Below are positions 29,601-43,526 of a stretch of 64,000 bases of DNA, piece after piece; positions within the stretch are counted from its first letter, which is position 1, and each line of letters opens with the position of its first letter. The notes below the pieces were generated by a model, which was not told where the DNA came from, ran no database searches, and was given only the letters and a program-made list of their open reading frames with translations. Position numbers and translations under genes: made by a program. Source of the DNA: Andrena cerasifolii (Eukaryota > Arthropoda > Insecta > Hymenoptera > Andrenidae); the NCBI RefSeq assembly GCF_050908995.1, contig NC_135126.1:11904001-11968000 (forward strand), in the 5' to 3' direction.

Positions 29601-32600
29601 GTTCTTACACGGTCCTGCACCCGTCATAGACAGCCGATGAAAGATTCCAATTAACCGTAATACCCCCGGTGGCTCCCTTTAAAGCAATCGCCAGCAATTA
29701 CGCGGTAACTTGCCGGAATTAACAGAGTGCTCGCCGTTGGAACGACGCCCCGAAGATTGAATTGTTGCGGCCACAGAGGCATTCGTAATTTTAGTCCACC
29801 GACCAGTTGCGGCTTCCTATAATTATCAATTATCCGAGGCACAACGAGCAGCGTAATAAAGACACCGTGAACGTGCAATCACGGCTATCGAGGGAACCCA
29901 GGACCGCCCAATAACGTTTCCCCTGTGGCTGCGAGGGAAATTTCGTTCGATATGCCAGCCTCGTCAAATGAGTACATATTGGCTGTCGAGTCACACTCGC
30001 CCGGCCGGATTCCAACTTCAGGGTCATCGGGGGACTTTTACACGATTCAATGACTCGATTCGACTCCACTCGACCTTCACCTTTCCGACATCAACCGGTC
30101 CCCTAAAAACGAGCGTTTCTGCAAACGTTCTACCGGCGTCGTTCCCACCGCGGCGACTTCGTTATCTCGAGCGAAGACCAGGGCTACGGTACGAGTGTTT
30201 TCGTTCCGTGGATTTTAGTGACTCGAGCCTCGATGCAAACAGATCGGGAGCGAGGAGCTGATAAGTTATCGAGCGGCCATATGCCGCTGGAGCCTAACTC
30301 CGCTGATACATGGTATTTTCAAGCATCGTGAACAGAGATAACCGTGACTCATAATGAGAAATCGCAATGGTTCTCGATCACTTCGAGTACAGCTCGCTGG
30401 TTATGTAAGCTCGAAATCGTAGCTTGGCGATAATATGCAACACTATTGCTTAATTGCGTCGCTGATTGGTATGGAACGCAGTATCTTCCAGCGACTTTCA
30501 CCAGGATGGTCGAAGAATTTTCGCCAGAGGAGGCCGGCGGGAGCGCGAGATGCACGCTGGGTCTTCGCGAGATCGAAAAAGTGCTGGCGAAGAATCGAGT
30601 TACTCGCGGAAGACCACCCATAAACTGGACGAGCAAGTCGAAAGGGAACTGAATCTAGACGAGTAATTAACGCCGTGCTCGCCGGCCAAGGACTTAATCA
30701 GTCCGGGCGACTCTTTTTTTCCGAACACTGTACGTGCGTAATCTATTCTGTTTTATATCGCGCGTACGCAAGGCGGCCAAATGATTAATGAACCCGCGAA
30801 CACCGAAATGATTTACCGCGGCACGCCAGGAACGAGCACAAAGCGCTCGCACCACGGGCGAAAAGGTAGAGTCGATCTCATCGCGAGAACCGATCAGGGG
30901 AGATTCTCGACAATCAGATCGCCAGGTAATTTTCCTCAATTATCGCTGTCGGTTCACGAGCGCACTTACGCGACGACCGTCATCGGGAAACTATGAAACA
31001 CGTCACTGCTTATCGTAACGTTTCCCAGCAACAGGCGTCCTTGGGTCGCGGCTCTGAGCACGCTTTTCTTAGCAGCGTAAGCTTGTGGAAATTGGAACGA
31101 AAGGGATCGCGACCCGTGACGATCCTGTGGATCTATCTTGATCTACCTCGATCTGCTTTCTACCCGCTGGTATCAGCAGAGCAGATAAGGGAGGCGACTA
31201 AACGCACCTGCGCTTGATAGCCTGTCGGTGTAGACGGTCGACCGGTGATCGTCGCAGGAAAAAGCCGCGCGTCAGCGGTAAACAAGAGAAATTAGCACGT
31301 AGCACATTGGCATCATGATGGACAGAGGTCGTAAGATCGCATAGACGGTGGAGGAGACAGTCACACCCAGCTGGCTAAAGCGACGCGTTAAATAGGACTT
31401 CGCAATTTAACGTTGCTGGCCTCGACGTCGGCTGGATAACTTGTTCGTTTCCAGCCTTTCCACGAAGGTTCGTGTCTGTCAGGTTTACGTAATCAGGTAA
31501 TGGAACGTGGGCGAGGTCGTCCATCCTGCCTTTCCTCGCGTCTTTCAGCGAACCTGGACCTGGGGCTCTGCGCGGACGAACCGCCTGATGGATTCGTTCT
31601 GGTCGACGCGTGAAAGAAGCTCGGTGATGGACGGCGATGATTACGCGTACAAGCTCGCCTGACACGGTTTCTCTCGGTTCTATCGCGCCTTCCCAGCGAG
31701 AGACGTGGAAAGACTGCGTCAGCTCCGAAGACGCTTCTGTATTTCAGCAGCAGTAAACCCTCGCGCGACTGCCGGCCAACTTCAAATGCAACGTGAGCGC
31801 AGGCGATCGTCTAACATTGCCGAATAAACGATCGGCGCAGCATTGATAATTCGCGAGAATGAATGGCCTAGATAGATCGACGCTGGTCTCGGAGGTTTCC
31901 TCGTTTGCAAGCGCTCGATCCCAGGCGACGATTGCACGAGGGTCCAAGTCGAGTAGAAAGCCTCGGGGCAAGCTCGCGGAACACGTGGGTGGTTCCGGGG
32001 TCTCGAGCAAGCTCAGAGAACAAACCGCCCCATTGTCCCGAGCGAGTGTTTAACCGTGGCTGTTTTCGATTATCGGCCGGGCCAATCGCGAATCCATCGA
32101 AACTTGTTTAGTCGTTTGCATGTCTAAACACCGCCCGGACAGCATCGATCTGTCGCGTCAAGCGCAACGAGGCTAACAAGTGCCGCAGACCACGAGCTTT
32201 ATCTATCATCTGACGCGTGGCAGACTAGCCGAGCACGTACGACAAAAAACGCGAAACGGGACGAGGAAAGGTTATTAAATAGCGTGTGGAATAGGAATTA
32301 ATCCTCCGAAGCGCGATCTAAATACAAGCGCTACACATGTCGCCGGTCCAAATGGATTGGAAGGAACGTGACGCGGCAAACGTGTCAGTCAACGAGACCG
32401 TGTCATTAGGACTTATCGACGACTAATTAGAATTATAACCGACGCTGTATCGGTGATCGCGATCGGGAACGTTGAAAGCGGATTACGACAAACGTGTCGG
32501 ACTCGTTATCACCATAGACGCTCTAATTAATTCTCGGCGCGCGCGCGCGCAATTATTGCACCGCGCCATTAACGAGAACAGACTGGAGAACGTAGGAGGA

Positions 32601-35600
32601 CGGGCCAGCAGCATTCGTGCTATTTAGCTACGAATACGTGCCGTTCCGAAGTTACCGGTGCGGATTGCCCTTCGAACCGAGCCCAGGTCGAGGGGAAAGA
32701 GCGCGAAAGTCGTTCTGCAGCGGGCCTGGCAGGCAATTAAAAGGAATTTAACGAGCTCCTTATCGTCGGCCGGAGTGAGATTCAGAAAATTAGTCGGACA
32801 CGCTCAAGGAAGCTCATCGTTTCCGCGGAAGCTCCTAATACCTCTCTGCCACGAAATCGAAGAATTCCATCGGCGATCGACCTCCCCCTTTACTTTTCCT
32901 CTCCCCGTAGAGGTACCGTTTTCCTTCACTGTGGGCGTTCCGGTGGAATAGTGAATCACGTTCGAGATGGAAACAATTAAAGCCGTGTTGCTCGCGGATG
33001 TTAATGAGCAACCGAAACGGCTTGCTGCCCGTGTTAATGCGATTCCCCAGCCGTGTAGCCGAGGCTCGCGTTTCGCGGACGCGACTTAACAAGGTCGTTC
33101 TACGCGTGATTATTGCGCGTTCTTACGGTCCCGTGCGAAAGTCGCCGCCGGGAAATTAACGAGCCACCGTGAAAAAAAACAAGCGCGATTTCGAGGAACG
33201 GCGGTGCCGTCGTAAAAGCATCGTTCCGAGGTCCATTCTGCAGTTTAATGGCACTAATTTGCAGATAAATTACGACCGCAGCCGTCGATTCGGTATAAAT
33301 TGATTTGGATACCGTTTCGCTGGCGTGCATCGGCACGCGGCAATCCGTTTCCCGTAATTCGGTTCTGTCCGGCACTCGATCGACAAGGGGGGGCCAGACG
33401 TAATTTCGACGGGCATTGACCGCGAAGGATCGGCGCGAGGCATAAAACACGGCACGATTACCTAGGCGTCGCTCGTACGTACGCACGCGGAGGAGCCGTT
33501 CGAATATAATCGCGCGGAATTATTGGCCGAGATAACAGGTTCCGCGGTACCGTTTTCCCCGGCACGGATTCTGCGTGATCGCCGATACGAGCGCACCTTC
33601 GGTGACCCACCTATCGTGAGAAACTATCCCGGGAATTGAGCCTTCTCTTTCAACCTGTACACGCACTGTCGCGCGTCTAACAGCCCCGTCTACACGCCTA
33701 TCATCCGACCTCGAAAAACCGCAACACGCTCGCGCGCGATGCCTGCGAATCGCGTTCGTTAACCCCTTGCACTCGCGTCGCTTTTAATCCGGCTATCTCC
33801 CAGCCCGCTCGGAATTAATTCCCGCGAAGTGTGTCTTGTTTCTGCCTATTTCTCAACTCCCTGTCGCGAACTTTCCATTGCAGTTGGATCGCGCAATGTC
33901 CCTTGGGAAAAAGCAGCGTGTTCCCCGACAGCGCGGAAGATTCCTGATCGGTAGAGTCTAGACTCCCGGCCATTGACGTTTAAAGCGGAATCTGAAACGC
34001 GCGCGATGATCGATGCTCGCGATACGCTGTATGATACAGCGAACAACGAGGTTTAGTGGTTTAACATGGCGCAAACTTTTCTTATTGTCGGATCGTCGGT
34101 TACCGCTTATAAAGATCCCGAGCCTGTTCCAAGACCACTCTAGCTTGGTCCGCCGCGATAATTACATCAGTTTCCTTCACGCAGCATGGCTCCCCGTATA
34201 AACAAATAGAAAAACCACCAAGTCAGGCTGCGAAGGTTTAATTAAGAAAGCCTGCCAACTGTATCTCGCATTGCGGAATATAATGGAAGCGGTAACCGAT
34301 TCGAATTACCGTAACTCACGGCTCAACTGTACGACCGTAGGGAGAATGTGCATAAAACTCACCGCCCGCTGAGGTAGCGACTTAGAGTCAACCCACAGTC
34401 GCACACAATCCACACACAATCAGGATTCTGCTTGCTTACCTGAAAACAAGAAGAAAAAAAACGTTTGGTTATTACGCGGGGCGATGGTAAAATCGGAGGG
34501 CAAATGTCACTGGCAATTAACGATTATTGCAATCGTATAGGTTGAACGAAACGAGGGCGTGGGTATTCGGAAAACTTGGATAGTAGCGACTCAGGCAGTC
34601 AAGTATTCGATATGGTTCCACGAGACGAGTTTCACTCGACTCAAATTTCGAATGCTCGGGCAATTCCACTGTGAAACACAATCTCGAACGATCGCCGTCC
34701 AATAAAGAATAGCTCCTCTTGTTAATTCTAGAAAGTAACGGCCGCTCCGAAGGAGGCACGCGAAAATACAACCACAAATTAATAACAGCGCGACAAGCGA
34801 CTTTCTATTATATTGCATATTATCGGTGGAAGGCTAACCGATGACCCTAATGCAAAAGAACAGCGATAGAACGCGAGCGTGACCGCGATTTCTACGCCAA
34901 GACTTTTCCAAATCGACGCGTCCAGCCCGAGCCGGCAGACCAGCCGCGCGCAGACTTCCGCTTTGCCAGGCAAATTTATGCATTTCCACTGTTTCTACGA
35001 GTGCCGCGCAGGACGGCGGATCTCCGTGATCTTCACGCGTCTGGTATCGCTCCTTACACGGCGCGCAGCCCATCGTGAAGACGCTCGGCGTGCCAATTCA
35101 GCGAGAGACCTCGCGTTTAACTTCACGGTACGCTTCGCGGTGAATCGCGAGCCCGAACAGAAATATATTCAAGCCGCGGGAATCGTTTCGCCATCTATTC
35201 GGCTTCCGTGTCCGATATCCATAACATGAATACTCAGCCCCCCTTAGTGGCGACTACACCGTGTAGAAACCACCGCTAGAAGGAAGCTGGAGTCCATGCT
35301 CGGCTGGGCTTCTTCGATCTGGGACCCGTTCATTGCTCGCGAGCTCGTTGTGTCGCGCGTACATTCGGCCGGCCCGTGCTCGTTATGGATCACGAGCCTG
35401 CGTTTCCAGCGGGGGATGGTGTAACGCGAGACCGTGCGCGTGAATGCTGGTACGCGACGAATTAGCCCAGCTCCTAACGAGAGAGGCGCAGCAATTTGTT
35501 GCGCGTTCCACGCAAATAGCTGCGCGAATAGGTCAAGCATGTAACGCGATCGGCGACCAACCACGCAAATCGCCCGCCAGGGCAGCCCTCGTGAAAACGA

Positions 35601-36115
35601 TTTGTTATCGAAAACTCGCTGAAGGCCGCCGCTAGCTCGCGTCCAGAGGTTTCTCTACTAAATAATATCCTGCTCCCCCGGCACAGAGAAACGCTAGCTC
35701 GCGCGATAGTAATTAAAGCGTGGATCAAACGCGCGGTATTCGTCAGCTACGAGCAATTATTCGGATAGCAAAGTACAAGGAGGAAACTAGCGGGAATGGA
35801 ATTTTCGTTACGTCGATCTGAGTTCCATCGATACGCAGAATGTCCGCGCAAGCTCCATCAACGCTCTGGGCTTGTGCTTCGTGGATGGTGTACCGAGGAG
35901 GGACTAGAGATGGGCTGGAGAGGCAGAGAGGGTACACCTGCAGGTCACACGCATCGTGCATTGCAGTCGCAATGAGTCGACGCATTAACTATCAGAATCT
36001 ATCGAAGACCTACATAAAGTGACGCGAGTAACCATGCGGGTCTATAAAAAGGACTAACAATCTGGGCTGATTGATTGATTTGAATCTGAACATAAACAGA
36101 CCCACAGCGTCGATG
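26651..36115. other. Gene-poor stretch, no supportable exon
   Basis: I see no recognisable exon, RNA gene or transposon in this stretch. It contains small palindromes (for example around 28638-28657, AATGGTAC and GTACCATT separated by four bases) and a (GC)n run at 32537-32550. Open frames here are short, overlap in several frames and resemble no family I know. Confidence 0.6.
32537..32550. repeat. (GC)n run
   Basis: An alternating GC tract of seven units sits in otherwise mixed sequence. It is a simple repeat with possible Z-DNA-forming character and no further evidence of function. Confidence 0.9.
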
Positions 36116-36686
36116 GTATTTAGTAGGGTTTATACAAAAACCGACTTTTGAAAAAGCTGGTTTTCAAATTCCACTGTTCCCAAAAAAAAAAACGGTTAAA
36201 TCGGTTTTCGAATTTTCACAGAAATATAATTAAAATAGTAAATAAATACTTGCACCTATTTTAAAAAATTTCAGTTTCCTCTATATTATGGAATTACAAA
36301 TATATAACAAAAAAATATACTCTATCTATAAAGAACCAAATAAAAAAAATTATAATAACTAAAATCCGTAGAAAATATAAATCTTTTAAAAGGTGGTACC
36401 CAATTATAAATCTTTATTCCATTTAGTACTTTTTTCTGAAAATATGAACTCATGAAGAGTAGTTTTACAGTAAACTGTTACCTATTACAATATGCTTGTA
36501 TCCGAGCCGATTTCAAGTAAAAATGTTAACGTTTTTATTTAAATAATTAATTCATTTCTGTATATTAAATTTAGTACATAAAACCGGTTTTTTAAATTTA
36601 AAACCGATTTTCGAATTTTACAAATTTATAAAGAAAAAGCGGCTTTTAAACCCTGTTTTTTAAAACCGACAAACCCTACTATTTAG
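36116..36686. mobile_element. AT-rich hAT-like non-autonomous element with 8-bp target duplication
   Basis: The outer ends are TAGGGTTT at 36124 and AAACCCTA ending at 36678. They are flanked by GTATTTAG (36116-36123) and CTATTTAG (36679-36686), a target-site duplication matching at 7 of 8 bases. An 8-bp duplication with such ends fits the hAT superfamily. The inside is strikingly AT-rich against GC-rich surroundings, with repeated AAACCGNTTTT-type words near both ends. No transposase frame is present, so it is a non-autonomous copy of 555 bp. Confidence 0.75.
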
Positions 36687-39600
36687 AATACAGCTAGCAT
36701 ACACCTCTTCTCACATTCAAAGCCTCGACCAGTCTATCAAAAGCAACCTGTATATCGGACACCTCTTTCCCCAGCATTGTGTCCCTCGGAAAACAGCAAA
36801 TTGCGCCGCGCGAGTGCGGTAATAATTGCATAATGCTGCGCAGTAGTCTATCCCGGTCTGTCTGGCGGGTTTCAATCGTAAAAACTCGTTTAATGCGGCT
36901 CGTACGAGCCGCGCTACACGTTTCTAATATTCAATTATACGGCGGCTCGCAGCCGTTGATTACGGCACGGAACGCGCGTACTCGCTCGCGAGTTATAACG
37001 CACTGGATAATAATCGAGCCGCCGCGAAGCCCCGCGTCGCGTACGCGCCGACAATCGTTTCTGCGTTTCGGCTCGTTGCCAGTTATGCAAATGTATTTGA
37101 CGCCCGGATAAGTGACGATCGAGCGCGCCCCGTTAACGTCGGATTAACCCAGGCCACTCTTAGCTGCGAAACGGGGCAGAACCGGCGATCGATCATCGAG
37201 CATCGATCACTGTTCGACGAGCGTTCCATGCATTCCCGAAGGAATCGAAAGTACCGCGGAGCGGGTCAATCCAGGGATCGTTAATTGCTGCATCGCGACT
37301 TAACGAGGCAGAAAGCGATAGTGACGCAACCGCGATTACCGTTCGGCTCGCAGGGAGAGACAGCCGTCCAAATCGACCTTTCGCCTGGCCAACCCACCCG
37401 CCGGCTCGATGCAACCGGGCAAGTTTTCGGTGAAGAATTCGCGGTGAAAGAGCTCGTTTAGAGAGCGTCCCGCTCGTCAAGGGAGAGGCGACGTCGCAGA
37501 AAGAACGAGCCAGTCGCAGCGGCCGCAAATTACGGAAGGGAATTTACGTTCGCATAGGTGGGACGGGAGGCAGGCGCGGAGAGCGGGCTAGAGTGTTTGG
37601 ACGGTGAGCAATTTGTGATCTCGCGAAATCTGGACCGTCACAACGGGCCGTACAAAGGGAAAAGGCAGCTGCACTTTTCTGGCCTGGCCTGAAAAGCGTC
37701 GGAGAACAATGCCTCGTGAATTGCTGCGCGACAACGCGCGCCAGCACGGAACAGGGGCACTTTTCTTGTAACCGTGTTACGTGTACCTCGTAGACCGTTT
37801 CCCCGGGACTCTTATCGAGTTTCACGAATCCCCAGACACTGGTGCGCCGCGAACGCCGACAGTATCTGGGCAAATATTTGTCCGGTTCCCTTGAACGTTC
37901 AACGTTACAGGGACACAGGGCCACGGGCACAAAGCTTCCCACCACCTAAGCGCAAACAAGAGTCGAGTATGAATTAGGGACCACCATCCCCTGGCTGCCA
38001 GAGCCTGGCACACAACCTACGCTATCTCTGACTACGAGGAAAAACAAGACGCCAGCTGTCGTCCCGGTGAAAAGCTGCAAGAACAATGGTCGGTAAACGG
38101 GATAATGCACCCGTGTGGCGCAAACGGCGCACGGGGGGACTGAAAGTTGGGAAAGGCGAGGGAAAAACGTCCGCGTGCATACGTGCCTCTCGTATGAGCG
38201 ATAAGATTTGTTGACCTAGGCCATGATTTATGTGCACGCCCGCATGCGTCACTCATCGAGCAGGGCACGTGCGACGCCTTTAAACAATCACCGGGGTGGA
38301 TTAAGAGCCGTTCGCGCGAGGCGTCAATGCGATCACGAATCAGGGCACCCAGCCAGACACTGCTGATTCACTCGGAAGTTGTCTCGTTCAGACGCGAAAC
38401 GCGGAAAATTTCGCTTGGATTCGAGTGTGCCATGTCTAATTACAAGCAACGATTCCAAGGTTGCATGAAAAATGACGCAACTAGATCCAAAATCAACATT
38501 CTCCGTGGCAATCTTCTAAGGGCCATTTCAGGCGAGACACTTTTCTGCCTCACGACTGGTGCTTGGAGTGTGTGAGCGTATTGATTTGAAATTCCACTCG
38601 AGAGGCGGAACAGTGTTCTGTGAAAAGGCTCTAATGGGTCAGTCATACATGGCTGACGTAACGAAGCGTTAACCCTGAACTATGTTAAAAAGAAGAAGGA
38701 AGAAATCTTGAAAATGATTCCAAATCGCGCTTTCTCGTAGCCAGAATCCTCGCGTTTCAGGGGCTATTTTCGTCGACACCCTTTCCGCGGAGTTCCTCGT
38801 CGAACGCATCCGCGGGTTAGCAACCTGTCGCGAAAGCGATACCACGCTTCCTCGAGACGCGACGAAGGAAATCGACTTCGCCTCGCCTTAAAAAGCGCGA
38901 TAATACCGAGGAGACAAGCTACGCGCACACGACCGTTCGGCCTTTGTTCGACGTGAAAGCAGTCCCTAAACGCGCGTTAGCGAAATTTCGTCGTGAAATC
39001 GATTAGCCGGTGGAAAGGCCCGCGGACCTCTGCGGGTACGTGGAAGTGATTGGTGGCTCGTAACAATGTCAGCGGAGTCACGATGCGCGTATTATGGGAA
39101 GAAATCGTTGACTTTGAACGCCAAAGAACAGCTGGAAGAAATTTTTGTCCCCGGGCACGGATAAAAGAGTACTCCGTTCCGGATATACCGTTGCCCGTTC
39201 TGTGCAATTTAACGGCATAATCCGTAGGACCGGTTGAACGTCGCCGGCTTGCAAATTCGTCGCGACGAATTTCGGCGTGACCACCTTTTTGCACGGCATA
39301 AATAAAGACCCCCAGCACAGCCGCCGTTGCTTCTCCAAGCGGGCTGTCTGTCCCGTTTGTTCCAAGAACTTTTTAACCGAGCGATTCCGTTTTGCACGAC
39401 CACGCGAAATTCTTCGGAAGCATCGATCCCCTCCTGACGTTACGGTTCACGTATGAACCGGGTTTTGCGAACCTCGCGTTACACCCAGCAATTTCCTTGG
39501 GCGGAGAAAGAATGCGCGTGGTAATTAGAGGAGGATCGATATTGCATTACAGAATTGCTCCGTAATTACCATCCCGGGACGTGGAATTGTACGTTTGTTT

Positions 39601-42447
39601 ACTTCCTTTATCGCGCCAATCAAGGTGCTCGTATTTTCGCACCGTTGCTCGAAACGGTTGCGTCATGCCGCGTACGTGTTTCGTTGGTTTCAGCCGGCGT
39701 TGACTTAGAAGTAACCGGGTGAAATCGCGGGATAAAAGATCGTGGTGGGAGCAAAGGATAAGCTAGCTACTCAGGCGGCAAGAATGCGAACAATGGTTGA
39801 CGTACCTAAATCGGGTTGCCCGTAGTCGGCGAGCATCGCGACGACCATTATGAGCAGTCACGATCCAGCCTCGAGCAACTGTTTCACAGCAAACATCGTT
39901 TAGTAATCGATTAGAACAGGGGCGTCGATTAAACCAGCTGGTTTGGGCGGCTCGTCGCTAGGTAAAGAGGAGACGAAATCTCTCGAGGAGCAACCGGTTG
40001 ACCAAAAAAGGTAACCGGGACAAATTGAATATGAAAGTTAGACGCTTCCAATGTACACGGTGAATCATCAACTTAGAATAACGTGTAGGCACGTATTGTC
40101 ATAGAGAAACTCCTCGTTGGATTCATGGACGCGATACGCGAGCTGTGATTTCTTCCTATCAACGATTACCACCAACTTCGTGCACAGACTCGACGACGTA
40201 ATGACCTTATTGCGAGCGGAAGGAACATAAGCAAGGTTGTAAAAGAAACAGAGGTTGAAGATGCTAGTGATCCCGAGTCCTGAGTACCCCGTACCTTCCA
40301 CTACCTCTCAATTTGAACTCTTGACTTCCAACACTCAAATACACGACAACCACCATCCCCTGTTACTTTAGGACCTCGCTAGACTTCTTCTAGCTAACGC
40401 ACAGCCTCGTAATCAATGACGAAGTTACACATTTGTTGGCTCGCACACGACCCCCGAGTGTATACCCCACTGTATTCCTTCCACCCGCAACAAATCTTAC
40501 GGTCTTGCTAATCCCGAACGCGATCAAACTCCGGCGAAATACGCCAGCAGAATCCACGCCGGGGTCTCCTCTCCTCCCTCTAGGCGACGAGGACCAAACG
40601 CAAAAACCGTATTCCGCGCACGACCGTACCGAGCGACTTTCTCGTGTCGGTTGCCCCGCGTGTCTCGAGAATGTGGGAGTCAGAATTCCGTGGACTCTCG
40701 CGTCCTTGACTTTCGCGTGGAAGACGCGTAACTGGCCTGTCCCGCTCGTCCAGAATCGCGATGAACGAGATTCGTTCTACGACTGCGTGAAGCCGAGTGC
40801 GGCCTCCACGATGAATCAACCCCCTTCTCTCCTCGAGTCGATGCACCGTGCGCCAGGCCCCCACCCCATTCCCTTTACCTTCGCGATTCTTTCTCCTCCG
40901 CCCCCGCAGCCGAGCCAGCGCTGGACGTCGCGACGCTGGGCGCCCCTGCGCCAAGGACTCGCGCCGGTCTAAGGTCGGAGGATCCACGTTCCAGCGTGAA
41001 TTTTATTCCAGACATTCCTCGTCCACCCCAAGACTCTCGCCGGCCTTACTCCGCCTCCGACGTCCCCCCGCCGCCCGCGTGTAATTGAATTTTTGTGGCG
41101 ACCAGTGAACCGTTCGTCGAGCCTCGGCGTTTTTACACGACGGCAGGCGGTCTTGTCGAGAGGATCAATCGACCGTGGCGATTTTTAGGAAGCGGTATTA
41201 TTTTTTCCCCCCGCTCGAGCACGAGTCTCTAAGAACAGGGTGGATAGGATGACTGTCGATGTTTGGCGAACAAGGACGCGCTCGAGCTGGTTGGGAAAGG
41301 TTGACAGAGGTAATTTGGGACCGTAAAACGCGACGATGTTGCCCGAGGAATTCGCGTCTGGCTGCGGTGCGTCGAACCACGGCTGGGGGGCCCAAGGGTG
41401 CACCCGAAAGTTACGGTGGTTGCGCTCTTTTTTCAGCCACGGGCTGCGGGACGTCTTGTGACGACACTGAACCGGCATCGCGCCAAACGACTGACTCGAG
41501 CAATGCGTCAAGAAACGCGCGCAGGAAGCGCGTAAAAGTTGACGAATCCCGCTCCTATTCCTGATCGTGAGACACGCTACACCTGGCTGGAGCCCGGTTG
41601 CCAGACAGGAAATTACGTCGCCAGCTTCGTCAAAGTGTGCATAATAGAAGGGAATCCACTTAAATGAAAACGTCGGGACTCAGGGGCAACGTTATTTCAG
41701 TGAAAGATTGCTGGAGGCACGATACAGAAACGACTGAAGCTACCCATCGAGTTGACTGTAATTATCGCGTGCCTCGAGTCCGTAGAGTGGGCTGCTCGAT
41801 TCACGAGTCTTATTCAGCTTTCCCTAAATACGACTTACGTAATGGGCACGGCTTCGTCAGCGGCCTAATGCCTGAACTTTTAGAAATGTAACGACGAGCT
41901 TACGCCATTCCCCCACCTTCAAGAATCGCGGATAAATGCGCGGACCAGAAGACTACGACTTGGCGAGAAATTTGATAGGAATCAAGCGCAGCTGCCGTTT
42001 ATTGTCATAGAATCACCAGGACTCCCTCGCACTCGCTTACAACCCTGTATTTGAGGACCGGAATTCCATTCCCAGTGGAAGATGCAGAGAACGATCGATT
42101 AGTGGCTCCGTCGGGGATAAGGCAACTTTCACAGTCTTGCCAGACGAATCGTTTTGTTCCAGGGAACAAAACGGGCAACGGCGTGGCCCGGTGGCACAGA
42201 AATCGTCAGGATCTCGCGGTTCGTCGCGGTGCCACGGCGCGTTTAATGCCCGCGACGTGTGAAAACGTGACCATAGGTTTCTCGAGGAGACTGCGCGCCT
42301 CTAGACTTTCCTCCGGCGATTTCTAGCGAGTTTAAGCTCGAGAGATCGCATCCACCGCATACCGCATGATCCACGTGCGTTACCGTGGAAGGAAAGTTCC
42401 GGTTAGTCACGTACGCGGAGTGACGCATAAGCCAATTTAAGGCCTAA
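36687..42447. other. Gene-poor stretch, no supportable exon
   Basis: There is no supportable exon or RNA gene. A 179-codon plus-strand frame at 40433-40972 is proline- and arginine-rich, overlaps a long frame on the other strand and has no recognisable domain, so I treat it as chance. No transposon ends were recognised. Confidence 0.6.
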
Positions 42448-42646
42448 TAAAGGTAGATTCTCACTATCCGTCTGGCCGGCGGCTGGCTACCGTCCGTCGA
42501 AACATTCTCCAATGGGTTTTGTATGGTGACATTCACATTTTGCCGTCCGACGACCGTCTACCCTCCCCGTAGGAACACCCATTGGAGAATGTTTCGACGG
42601 ACGGTAGCCTGCTGCCGGCCAGACGGGTAGTGAGAATCTACCTTAA
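42448..42646. mobile_element. Foldback element 1 of a three-element train (191 bp)
   Basis: The left arm 42452-42516 starts GGTAGATTCTCACTA, and the right arm 42578-42642 is its reverse complement with about three mismatches over 65 bp. The loop is about 61 bp. It is flanked by TAAA (42448-42451) and TTAA (42643-42646), which suggests an original TTAA duplication with one base changed. No coding capacity. Its right TTAA is also the left flank of the next element. Confidence 0.85.
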
Positions 42647-43374
42647 GGGGCCATGCTCAGTCAGGAGGCCGAAAAAAAGGGTGGTCTTTGGAAATTTTTT
42701 ACTCCAAAGCTATAACACATTTCTCAAAAAATCTTTTTTCCTTTTAAGGATTGCATCTAGTACCGTGCATCGTAATTTTTTTATTTAAAAATATTTATCA
42801 ATAACTAAGTTATTGTCCATCACTCGAAAGTTCTCTAAAAAAAGAGGCATCTGCGGTGACCACTGCTGCTCGAAAGTCGATCATCTAAAATAGAAAATTC
42901 AAAAGAATTTACTTATTATATTATATTATCTAGTATTTGAACGAAGGATTTTTCGAAATATTGATTTGGGAAAAAATGGCTGATGTTTGAAGTAAAAGTT
43001 TCAACTTTTATCATAAACCGTGCCTGATTTCCGTCAATTAAAAGAAAACTAAGCATGGGATAAAAAAATCCTTCGTTCAAATACTAGATAATATAATATA
43101 ATAAGTAAATTCTTTTGAATTTTTTATTTTAGATGATCCACTTTCGAGCAGCAGTGATTACCGCAGAAGCCTTTATTTTTAGAGAACCTTCGAGTGATGG
43201 ACAATAACTTAGTTATTGATAAACATTTTTAAATAAAAAAAATACGATGCACGGTACTAGATGCAACCCTTAAAAGGAAACAAGATTTTTTGAGAAATGT
43301 GTTATAGCTTTGGAGTAAAAAATTTCCAAAGACCACCCTTTTTTTCGGCCTCCTGACTGAGCATGACCCCTTAA
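42643..43374. mobile_element. Foldback element 2 (724 bp) between TTAA sites
   Basis: The arms are 42647-42953 and 43063-43370, about 307 bp each and nearly perfectly complementary. They start GGGGCCATGCTCAGTCAGG and end with the complementary CCTGACTGAGCATGACCCC. The loop is about 109 bp. Exact TTAA lies at both ends (42643-42646 and 43371-43374), as in piggyBac-type insertions. The inside is AT-rich. Open frames inside are by-products of the inverted repeat. No transposase. Confidence 0.9.
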
Positions 43375-43526
43375 GGCTCCCCCAAACCAACGCGAATATC
43401 CGCTGCGCGCCGCGGATCAGATAAGACTGCAGTTTCTTATACGTGGTGGCTTACGGGCAGTATTATCTGATCCGCGGCGGATCCGCGCCGCGCCGCGAAA
43501 TTCGCGTCGTTTGCGGGAGCCTTTAA
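43371..43526. mobile_element. Foldback element 3 (147 bp), GC-rich
   Basis: The element starts GGCTCCCCCAAACCAACGCG at 43375 and ends GCGTCGTTTGCGGGAGCC at 43521. The inner parts of the arms share CCGCGGATCAGATAA and its complement. It is flanked by TTAA on the left and TTTAAA on the right. Its sequence is unlike the two preceding elements, so this is a third family, not a repeat of them. No coding capacity. Confidence 0.8.

Noticed and set aside
34360..34385. TGAGGTAG word, the let-7 seed
   Set aside because: The following bases differ from let-7 and no precursor stem is present.
40433..40972. 179-codon plus-strand open frame
   Set aside because: Proline/arginine-rich composition follows base composition. 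A 135-codon frame runs opposite, and there is no homologous feel or domain.
42582..42788. 68-codon open frame
   Set aside because: It lies across foldback elements 1 and 2 and is explained by their inverted repeats.
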